A DNA stretch of 64,000 bases from Phoronis australis (taxonomy: Eukaryota > Phoronida > Phoronidae), in contig NMRA01000057.1 of NCBI GenBank assembly GCA_002633005.1, forward strand, positions 180,469 to 244,468, written 5' to 3'. Shown here piece by piece: positions 50,901-62,900 of the stretch. Both the position numbers and the translations under genes were made by a program. The notes beneath the pieces are model-generated. The model had not been told where the DNA came from, did no database searches, and was given only the letters and a program-made list of their open reading frames with translations. Each line of letters begins with the position of its first letter. Position 1 is the stretch's first letter.

Positions 50901-53900
50901 TGGACAGCAACAGACTAATGAAATCTAAGAGTATAACAAAATATTGATGATCATTTCAGCAATCACGCATCACATCAGTGTGAATGACTGACAAATGCAT
51001 GACATCACGTCACCAAATGACAGAGACAAACAGTCAACAAACAACAATAGACATAAACTACACAGCATGAATATGTTGAAAGACAAAGTGTTAGAAACAA
51101 AGTGTTAGAAAGCCATTGTATTGTACAATAATGACCACTTCTAGATATCAAATGATTTACAGTTATTCCGCATCAAGAAATGGTAGACTTCAGTGACAGC
51201 AGCTCACTCGCTGAATTTTGACATTTGTGTCATCACACCCATTCTATTTAAATTCAAACTACCACATGAATAAACCAATCACCTGTCCTTGATGTTCAAA
51301 TGGTGATTACGACCTTTTAGTTGTCTTACGCTGGGAGGTCAGACACTATCATAACGCACAGGAGAAAGTACAGTAGTTTTCAAAAAAGGTGAAAATTAAT
51401 GCACTATCTTCATTTCAAAAAATCAACTTAACATAGTTGATTTTCTTCAGCATTTCTTAGTTTCGACAATGAAAATTTGACAATACCATTCTGAGAATTA
51501 AACTACTTGAATTTTCCTTCTCACATTGAAATGATTTAATTGTAATCTTACGAACGAAGTGGCTTACCGCACAGGTAACTTCTTAAAACAAAACATCAAA
51601 ATCAATGTACTATTAAGAGAACCTATCTGTTCCTTCAATAACTGAGAAAACAGTAACCATCTGTTACCTGTTCATCGCTGACTGTGCTGGCAGGTGGCGC
51701 TGATGCTGTCTTGGCTTTCAATTCATCATGCTCCTTCTGAAGCACTTCGTACTGGGTGCGGTACTTACGACCAACCTTTCGTAGCTGAGAAAGAGCCAAG
51801 ATACTGACAAAATGTGTACTCAGATTCTGGATAACTAGATTTCTAAATTGCACCAATGCATCAAATTTTAACTGCACACATTTCATATACAGAGCCTAAT
51901 GGTTTACGTCACATTGTACAAGCTGTCAACAAAACTGTAGTGGAGAGGTTATGAGTAACTCTTAGAAAAATGTCAAGATTTGGCAAACTTGGGAGCACCG
52001 TACTTAAAAGAGGATAGACTGAATTCGAATGAAACCTTCAGTTGCATTGTTCCTCGAAAGTTAAAAGCTCTTAAAATGTTTCACTTTTTACTGAGGTGCT
52101 AATAAAAAATATGACATTTACAACTCTCCTAAAAAAGTCAAAAGATGGCATAAAACAAAAATGATCAAATAATGTTAGAAAACTGACAGTGTTGTGTTGC
52201 ACATCAACACAGTAGTCTTCTTTCAACTGAGGACATTCTTTGACCCACAATGCAACACAGGAAACCACTACTGCTGTACACAGTTTACAAACCTGATTCA
52301 TGGTCTTCATCTTTTCTTCAATATCTGCCTTCTTTGCTTCAACATCTGCTTGAAGTGAGCTAAGCTCTTTCCTGCAAGCCATCCACGAGGAAAGGTTGAA
52401 GACAACATAAATGAAATATGTGCATGCACAAGACTGTACGATAATGCTGGAATTTCCCAGTTTTTGTAGTGCATTACATCACCATAAGGCAATGCCATGA
52501 CTACCTTAAGCTACAACCACCCGAGAACCTCAGATCTATCTACTGGGCAACTCTACGTCTCTCCCGATTCCTGCCTGCACAGGCACATAATTTTGCTCAA
52601 GTTCATCTTTGTTATGTCAACAAGTAAACACACGTTTACAAATCAACTGTGATTTCAAAAGTCCCCTTATACAACACCTTAGTGTAACCCATTACTCTGA
52701 ACACATGGCTAAAAACATATTCAGCACGATGTCCTTACAATTCAAAAATCTCAGATTTAATTCTTCTGTCGGATGATATTGGTCTTTACAATAGAGGAAC
52801 TGTTTTGCACAATTTCAACATGAAAAGCATTACAGAGTTAAATGATGGTGCACACAGCATCACAGAATGTGGACAGCAGGTCTAACTTACTGTAATTTTT
52901 CAGTCTGTGCTCGTAGCGAACCCTCCTCAGTTTTGGTTGATGTCAGTTCCGTTTTGGAGGTTGTTAACTCATTTCTACAATACAACAAAATGGTCAATGC
53001 AAGCAGTTTCCACATGTCCAGGCAAAGAATGCTTAACACGAAATATAAACTTTTGTAAAGCATGATGTGAATAATGAGCGACCCTTGACAACAAATGTCA
53101 TAATGCTAATAATCTGCTTCCAATCACAGACCCAAGTCCAGTGGTGTTTAATAGAGTTAGAGAAAAACACAGTTCATGTTATGCCTTTCAAAAAGGTAAA
53201 AACAAAACTTTGCTAGCAGTTTAAAATGACAGCAGCATTCATTACTACCTTCAAACTACAATTCACAATTTTAACTTATTTCTTAAAACAAAGACAACGA
53301 ATATCAACATACTGGACAGACAAGAGTTGGTTCTTGACACGTGACAACTCCGCACGTGCCTTGGTTGCCTCCTCCGTGCTCTGAGCCAGAGACTGACGCA
53401 GTTGCTCCTTCTCTTGTCTACAATAATAAGGTCAAAAACATCTTACACGCAGGCCACATTCCGTGTCATGTAATACGACACTCACCATGGATGACAACTC
53501 TAAAAGCCAACAGATACAAAAAAACAAAGTAATCGGTTTACAGTTTGTTCTTACCAAACCAAGCGACCCCAAAAGTGGTGATATCTAATATTAAACAACT
53601 GTTGACAACCAGTGTATTGATCGCAAACCCCATGATTACAGACAGGATTAGTACTTTTACATTGTCTATGAGCAACAAACACTAAGGTTCCATTGAGCAC
53701 TGCTTAGGTAATAAGAGCCCGACAGATCATACAATTTATAGTCTTCCCAATTTCCTGATAAATACAGACAAATGACAAGACTTTACAATAATCAGGTGGT
53801 CAATGCAAAGGGCCCAACCAAGCGGCCTAAACATGCCTGGAGTATCACAAAAAGCATAAGGCCACCTGTCACTTTCTTGTAGGTAAAATGACAATTACCT

Positions 53901-56900
53901 GGGAACACCAAATTTCCCAGAATGGCGAGTGTGTTTTAAATTAATTTTGCAATGGTTACAAAAATTGAGTTGTGATATTAGGCAAATTCACATTTCTTGT
54001 TTTTAATAGTAACTGAGATCGAAATGGATCTCACCGGTGTTCTAGTAGGTTTGACGAAACTTTTCATTCTAGTTTTATCTTACTTTGAAGATGGCCTTTC
54101 GGCAGCCAATAAAGCGCTCATTTATAACTTTTTGTTGCTTGTATGATCATACTCGTACTCCGGTCTTTCAACTAATTGGATTACTAACCACACAGGAGCA
54201 GAAAGCACAGCTTTACCCGACACTCTACTTCAATCATTCACCACCACCAAGATGCCAATCTTGTTCGCCTTTTTATGCCTCGACAGTTCACAGACAAAAT
54301 GTGAACAGTCGGTTGCACTTACCAGTCACTCCAAAACGTTGGGCCCGCTCAGTTTGCCTGGATTGTGTGATGACTGGTTCAAAGAAAAACGTTACCAAAG
54401 GTAGGGACATCGCCTACCATTCCATGACTTACTTCACTTTCTTCAGCTCCTCAGGGTCTGCCCTGTTTGCCTGATCTATTAGCTGATTGGTTCGTTTCTT
54501 CCAACGTTCTATTTCCTCTTTAAGGAGGCGTTTCTCATCGGTAAGTGCATCTCTGTTTGCAGTAAGATCACGAATTCGACTCTGTAGTGGCGTGATGTCA
54601 GACTCAAGTTTCTGCACCTGAAATGAATACAAAATTCTTTCAATTAGGCCTTAATTTATCTCGTTTTACAATCTATACTTCTCAAATTCTTAAATTAAGG
54701 TGTCACTAAAATGACCCAGAGTTTTGAACAAAATGTGACTTTCCATGTCTCCTTGAAAATATCTCCGACAAGTAATCCTCTTTCAATATACAGCCACAAC
54801 ATTCCATTGCTTTTCTCTAATGTCATTTTCTAAGCTAGGCTTAAATGCAGCTCATCAATTCAAGCAATTTAAGACTTAATCCCCTCCAACTTTTTCATTT
54901 CCAAGCTGTAACTTCACCAAAACTAGATGGCTTGGATAATAATTTGTACTTTTAGAACTCATCATCCCCACCCAACAGCAAATCCTACCTTCTCCTCGAA
55001 TTCCCGGATCTGTCCAATCATCCTCTCATTCTCTTCACGTAACATCCTGTTGCTGTCTGTCAAAATGTTCAGATTCTCCACTTTACGCAATAGTTCCGCA
55101 TGCTGTGCTGCACTGCTGCTGGACACCTAGAGGACAAATGAGGAACAAAATGAGCTAAGAAACAGGAAGTGACCACGTTCATTTCGGAAGGGTTGAAAAA
55201 AGAATGAGCAAAGCATGAGCTTTCCTAAAACTTACAATTGCACAGAGGCGCATAATTTTATCCAGTTCAATTCGCCATCTTTTTGGTCACATCACGTGAC
55301 CTAATGAATATAAGTCCAAAAAGATTTTTGCCCTTGACCAGGACGAGAATCCAGGACCTTCTGCTCACCGTGCAGACGCTTGAGCCACTGAGCCACTAAG
55401 ATATATTTTTACACATAATTTTATCCAGAAGTACTCTCTGAAATAAACACGCCAAAACTGACCATGTGACACATGACCAAATAAGTCAGAAGTAGGAAGA
55501 ACATAAAAGTTTTGGATGACATTGTAGCTCTAAAACCAGTGCGTAAGATCATCTCACTTGGCTCCTCTCTCGTTCTTCGTTCAAAGCCTGCGTCAGATCG
55601 TTGAGTTGGCCTTCAAACTGGTCCGCCTTGTGTCTAAGCCGATTAGTCTCAGCCTGTGCTGCTTCAAACTTGGTCTCGCAGATATCCTTCTCTCGTCTCA
55701 AGAACCTGAATGAAAGGTCAGATAACTTGCAAAAAGCACAAATTAAGTTAAAGAGGACTCCACATTAAGAAAACAGAATAATGGAGAATGTATGCACTAA
55801 ACATACAGTTCACCTCACGTTTGCAAATTACACAAGGTATACACTATATACGGTAAGTAAAGAACTAAATACGCCTTTATACAGGAACATAGAATTGCTG
55901 AAAGTCTAGGGAGGTTCCCAATCGCGCCACTATGTTACACGTGTGACGATCTCTGTGATTGTCTGCTTCTTGACCTTCGATTGGGGTCATTCATTGTCTG
56001 ACTCTCTTCACATAGAGGAAAGATTGCGAACCTCGCAAGACTTCTGGTGATTCTATGTTCCTGTGTAATGGAGTTATGGTGTGTAATAGGGGAATGTTCC
56101 AAAAGATCGAAATAAGCCCGCACATTCTGAGGGGGTCATCTTGATAGATCATTCCTGGATACTCTTAATGGTCTGTTTGCACTAAACTTTATCCCGTCTT
56201 GCAGTCGTAGGCTTGATGATGATCAAGAAAGCTAAATCCAAATGTTGTAATATGGAAGTTGGACAGGTGTACACAGAGTAAGTGTTCAGATATGACCCCA
56301 TCACAGTCTTGTAATTAAACTCACATAGCAGAGTGCCTTGCCTTTCTATGGACCTGGCACGAATAATAAGGTTATCTAGGACCTTAATAAATGACCTCAA
56401 CTTGAAGTCAAATGTCGAAAAAAACTACGCTTTGTCAACCATTAAAAGTACACAAGAAGAAAGATCGGGGATTTTAAAAATATGTTTCTTACTACTGTGT
56501 CTATATTGTCACGTGACCACGGTTTTTAAGTCAAATTGTCACGTGCAACAAAGGTACATGGACAGCAAAATAACCCCCCAGTGAATTACTAAAAAAAAAT
56601 TTAAATCGNCACTATATACGGTAAGTAAAGAACTAAATACGCCTTTATACAGGAACATAGAATTGCTGAAAGTCTAGGGAGGTTCCCAATCTCGCCACTA
56701 TGTTACACGTGTGACGATCTCTGTGATTGTCTGCTTCTTGACCTTCGATTGGGGTCATTCATTGTCTGACTCTCTTCACGTAGAGGAAAGATTGCGAACC
56801 TCGCAAGACTTCTGGTGATTCTATGTTCCTGTGTAATGGAGTTATGGTGTGTAATAGGGGAATGTTCCAAAAGATCGAAATAAGCCCGCACATTCTGAGG

Positions 56901-59900
56901 GGGTCATCTTGATAGATCATTCCTGGATGCTCTTAATGGTCTGTTTGCACTAAACTTTATCCCGTCTTGTAGTCGTAGGCTTGATGATGATCAAGAAAGC
57001 TAAATCCAAATGTTGTAATATGGAAGTTGGACAGGTGTACACAGAGTAAGTGTTCAGATATGACCCCATCACAGTCTTGTAATTAAACTCACATAGCAGA
57101 GTGCCTTGCCTTTCTATGGACCTGGCACGAATAATAAGGTTATCTAGGACCTTAATAAATGACCTCAACTTGAAGTCAAATGTCGAAAAAAACTACGCTT
57201 TGTCAACCATTAAAAGTACACAAGAAGAAAGATCGGGGATTTTAAAAATATGTTTCTTACTACTGTGTCTATATTGTCACGTGACCACGGTTTTTAAGTC
57301 AAATTGTCACGTGCAACAAAGGTACATGGACAGCAAAATAACCCCCCAGTGAATTACTAAAAAAAAATTTAAATCGAAACAGTCTCAAAAACACAGTTAC
57401 TTTTTTTTTTTAAAATGTCTAGTACACGTACCGAGCAATGTACGAATAAGACCGCTGTTTTTTTTACAAAATACCATGTGTTTTACAAGTTAATTTGCCA
57501 TAAAACCCAAACTGAGTGAATAATCAAAAATTCCTAAGTGTTTTTGAGACATAACATAAGTTTTCATTTAAAAAAGATTTAGTAAAATCAGTTGGGGAGT
57601 TATTTTGCTATGAGTGTACCTTTTCTGCACATGAAAATTTGACTAAAAAAAATTTGTCACATGACAACAGGTAAGACACAGCAGTAAGAAGCACATGTTT
57701 AGAAACCTGGCTCGATCTTTCTCCTTCAAGATAAACTTTAAAGGTTGACAAAGCATAGCTTTTTCGATATTTAACTGACAGTTTAGGTCGTTCATTAAGG
57801 TCCTAGATAACTTTAAGTAATTTTTATCATTTTCTATAGCACACTATTCTTAAAGTTTGGAAATTAAAATTATCTGGTATGTTGGTCCTTTTAATAGTAG
57901 TTCAAAATCTAGACAATGAATTAGGTGGATGCTTTAAATGGAATACTTGACTGGTAAATTTTAACCTTGCAGCATTTTATACAGAAGACAACAGGCAATT
58001 ACAAAGGCATAAGGTCATACTAAGTAAACCACTGTAAATAGTGATCAAGAAGAACATCCAATCGGATGACTCACTTGATGACCTCCAGAAGCTGTTCAGA
58101 AGTCTTGGAAGATTCATCACTGAAGGACACATTGAGTGAGTCCTGTCTTTGGTGGAATGATGTCATCTGAGCACTCAGCTGTAACAGTCACATGATATGA
58201 GGTGTCCAATCGGAATTCAAAAATAGAAATGTCAGGAGTCACCTAATATGGACTGTCCAATCATAAATGAACAGGAGCAATAACAGGATCAGCTGATATC
58301 AGGAGACAAATCAGAGCTAAACAACAGTAATGGCAAGCGTAACTGAAAACTTGTAATATTTCTCCCAGTAAAACAGTATCGCTTCTTTTCTCCAACAAGT
58401 ATTGATAACTGAACGGTTTCTGCCAAAACTGTACCACCCTCAGCCAGTGTTCCTACGCAACGTCTCCACAGCAGACCACTTAAATCTGACCCAGCTATAT
58501 CTATTCAAGGAGGGATTCATGGCCGCCACTCACACAGCCTCTCCAACACCCTGCTCAAACTAAAAACTCTCACTGTCTAGCAGACTCACGTCCGTTGTCT
58601 CAAATGGGTGCCCAGAACCACTAACAGTGTTCTCACTGAATGTATTCAAACTGTGTGCTGTAAAATGACTGAAAATTCTGGGCAAAGTTTGAAAATCTTG
58701 AGCTGTAAAAATTCTAATCCAAGTTTACAATCAAAAACCTTGTTTGAAAAGCCAGAATTTTGCCTACTCTACAAGACAAATGATTTAAATAATTCTGCAT
58801 GTTGGTCGTTACCTTCATTTTTTGTCATAAAAATGATAGAGACATTCTTGGCAAGTTAAAATAACCATTAATATGATTGTTTGTTTACTGCGAAATCGCA
58901 GAAAGGAATATCAGGTCATGAAAACACAAAATACAATTTACTACGTATGAACTCTTATACAAGGAGAACCCCAGTGAATAAGGCGTCCAAACACTGTAGA
59001 GTTTAAAGCAATAACATTCACTACGCAGTGCAGAGATATGCACTTTCTGTGGGGCTGTTTTGTGTCACCTACACGGAAGTGATAATCCCCTTAGAAAAAA
59101 TTTGTCACTTATTAGTCGTCTGATTTATGGTCCATGTACCTCGGTGTTGTCGTCTAGGAAGACCAGCAGAAGGCAACGTAATTTTCGAGGGAACAAGCCA
59201 GTCTTCAATCCACAGTAGAACAAAAAATATTACTGAATTTCCAGAAGTGTTTCGATTCATAATTAGCGCATCAAGTATCCAACATTTAGACAACGGTAAC
59301 ATGACCATGAGTCACCGTGCCAAACATGAGGTTAGGACAGGAACTGAGCTCAAAAGTCAGCATAGTCTGATATAACGTGCCCGTATTTTGAGAACCAGTT
59401 TGATGCCCGTTATTTAGTGGAGGAAACAGGTTCTCAAAATTTGGGCACGTTATATCAGAGCATTACCCAAAAGTCTATTAATCATGATTTCATTTACTCC
59501 CAGATATTTAATAAATTTCTTCCCTGGATTTAGAAAGTTCGCAACTGGTTATGGCAAATACCTTTATAATCTAAACCAATTAATTTATCAATGAACAAAT
59601 GAGACTCACCTCCTGTAACTGATTATGCAGTAGATCGTTCTGTTTGCCCAGTTCCTTTGCCTTAATCTCCCACTTCTGGCACTCATGACGCAGTAGCTTC
59701 TCTTGTTCTGTCCACGACTCCTGCAAGAAATAGCGATCATTTTACACACCCGAGACGAAAATAAACCGCAAGCACAATAAAGAACAGTTCTGAGTCAAAA
59801 GCAAGAAGGACGGCCATTTTAACACTAGTGAGTGTTCTACAGATACAGCGAGATTATCTGGCGGCGCTGAAAGAGGTTCACACAAGGAAACTTTATTTTC

Positions 59901-62900
59901 TCTTTCCTAAATAAGGGTAGTTAACTCCTCATTAATATTTAGCACAGTCAGCAGACAATTGTTCGCTGCCTAACAAGTTTCTGGATTTCATGTACAACCA
60001 ACTTTCTAAAGTGTAACCAAACCCAGAGAAATAAATTGCTCTGCAGCAACTCCCCATTAGTGTGGATGTTTGGTGCAGTGGACCCAACCATGAGGCCTGC
60101 GCACGTCTGATGCGCCCCAAATGACATCAGATCACCTACACTTTTCTTTTAACTCCCCATTACTATCCTGTAACATTGATTATCTATGAAGAACAATTTA
60201 AGATTTTGGAAAAAAACTGTTTTTAAATTTTCTAAGTAGTTTCATTGTACACTGAGAATCTAATAAAAACATTATGATAAAACAAGTCAAAATTTTGAGA
60301 AATTATCTACAAATTCGCTGTAACTAACAAACAAAAATGTTGATTTGCAAATTATTTGTCAAAGATCAACTTAATAAGAACAGAGTTCTATATCTCAGAC
60401 AAGCTGACGAGCTACACATATTACGGTAATGTTCCTCAAATTTGAAAAAATAATGACCAAATTGGCATTTTTTATTTTTCAAATGCTCATCGTATTTACA
60501 AAAATTTTCAAAAAATTTCACCGTGTGTCTGTCGATAACAGCTGTACTAAAAAAATTTTCAAAAATTAAGTGAAATTGTTTTCTTGTTTAATCTTGTTGA
60601 AAATTTTCTTTTAAATAAAAATTTTACTGTTCCACTATATTGAGTTAAAGAACTTTACCGTACATCAAAAACACAACACAAACCTTGGAAACATTAAGTG
60701 CTGTCTCAGCCTTTTTCTTTTCCTCTGTAATTCCATTGAATTTCTCGGTGAATCCCTGGACCTAACATGATTGAATATAAATACATGAGAAGTGAACAAC
60801 AACTGAGTTCAATAAACCTTAAGAGAAAACAATGACAACTTAAGGCAAAAATTTGGAAATTTTCCCAGCAACTTGCAAATTATTTATAATGCTTCTAACG
60901 GAAGCCAGTGAGGGCTCTCACTAGAAACCGGTTCCAGTAGAAACCGGTGGCTGGAAAGTACAAAAATGCCTAATGCCTTTAATAAAAGTGAGTCTCCGAT
61001 AAAATCGCAGAGCTTGAACTAATTTGAGATGGAAGGATATCAGTTTTGATATTCACACTTTCGTTTGAAGCAAATTAGTTCTATTCCATACCTCAGTCTT
61101 GTACTTGTTCATCATCTCCACATCAACAGCATGTTGGACAAGTTCTCTCTCATATTTCTGCTGAGCCTAAATAAACCAGTGTTAGACTCAGATTTAATAA
61201 GCCTGTGAACAAGTTCTGCTTCATACCAAGGGCAAGTAAAAGTTCTCCTAGCTATAAGACTATAGACAAATGTTATAAAATTGACAATGATAGTTCTACC
61301 ATGCACTACGAGACTATGCGCTGTAATCATTCAGCCGCTACAGGACTGGACAGGCTTGGTTTGGTTTATAATTGTCCTGGATATCGGAACTGACGCAGGT
61401 GGAAATCAGATTTTTGTTCATAATTATGTCACATCCATGGGAACAATTGGGCACTATGAAATTAAATATTAACTGTTTTCCTGAATTTGATGTTCCAAAG
61501 TATGAGGACGTATGTTTGAATAAAGTAGACCCTCTACTTTCAAGATATGAGAAAATTTTGGCCACTGTATCAAAAGTTGTGATATCCCACCAACGCACCA
61601 AATTAAATAAATCAAATACCCACTAACCAAAATGAGGACAAAAAAGGAGCGAATAAGAAATACAGGCTTAATAGCCTAATAGATCAATTGACCTACACAT
61701 ATTCCAAAATGTATGAGTCAATTCAGAAGGACTATGTCTAGTTTTTCTGCCCTTTTGCAGTTCAAATTTTCAGGTGACATCTGTTATGTTTGATTGTCTC
61801 CTAACTCGAGGGAAGACCCCTATTAGTTGTTACCTTTCTATGTCTCTGGTATGCTTGATCTCCCTAACAGTGACACTGATGTGTTAATAAAAAATATCAC
61901 CAGATCTGCATTGCCGTTGTACAAGAATGTGAATGTAATGTGTATTATCACCATGACAAAACCAAATAAATTGCGACTTGCGACACAACATGGCTCTTCC
62001 AGATTACACAGCGATAGAACTCTCCTTTATCTCGAGGCAAGAAAGTGAGTTGTTTCATTGGCCTCATTTTGGAATGTCAGGCATACTTTCACAGACCACG
62101 TCCGAAAACATCAAGGTGTATGTCCATAGAAATACAGATTTCAACAGTTTTAAAGTGCTGGAATTGTAAAGGTATCATCAATAAAGGGCGTAAATACTGC
62201 ACGATTCGAGTGTTGCTATGTAATTCGGGACAGACCTACTTTAATGGACAAGTGTGTCTTTGAAATGTTTTAAGCACCAATTTTGCGAAGTGTGCTCCTA
62301 AAATTGTCACTATCAAGTAAAGCATTACAAAACCACAGGCATATAAAATGAACCAATGCTTGGTACAAAAATATTTTCAGCACTAACAAAACATCAAAAT
62401 TCCACGTTGTACCAAATTCAGTCAAAAGATTATTACGTTCTAATAAACAAAACTAATGATGGATGAACCAGAAAGACAAAAAACCTGATGCCAACATGAC
62501 AAGAATGAACCCACCTCGGCCGCCATGGATACCAGTCCTTCACAGTCCTTCCTTGCCGACTGTTCAGTGGCTATTGCCTGCTCCTGTCTTTGAACAGCCT
62601 CCTCCAGCTCATTCTGTACCTTGGCTAGCTGTTTACGCAGCTCAGCATTCTACAATGGGACAACACAGGGAGGTATACTTGCCAGAAATCCACACTGGGG
62701 TGACGAAGTAAGAAAATTATGAAAGCAAATAGCGGTCACCATGGTACATTCAACTTCGGGAAGGCAGTAATTACAGATAAATAGTTTAAAGATTGAAGTT
62801 TTCCAACATATAAGTTTTGTTTGGTTTCAAAAATAGATTGTTTGTATTAAGGCAGTGGTACCTATTCTCCAAAACACATTTAACACTCTGTATGCTGTAT

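Noticed and set aside
61827-62048. Intronic frame suggesting the GIY-YIG/Penelope region of a retroelement
   Set aside because: Only a vague resemblance in residue pattern, no catalytic residues visible; not claimed.
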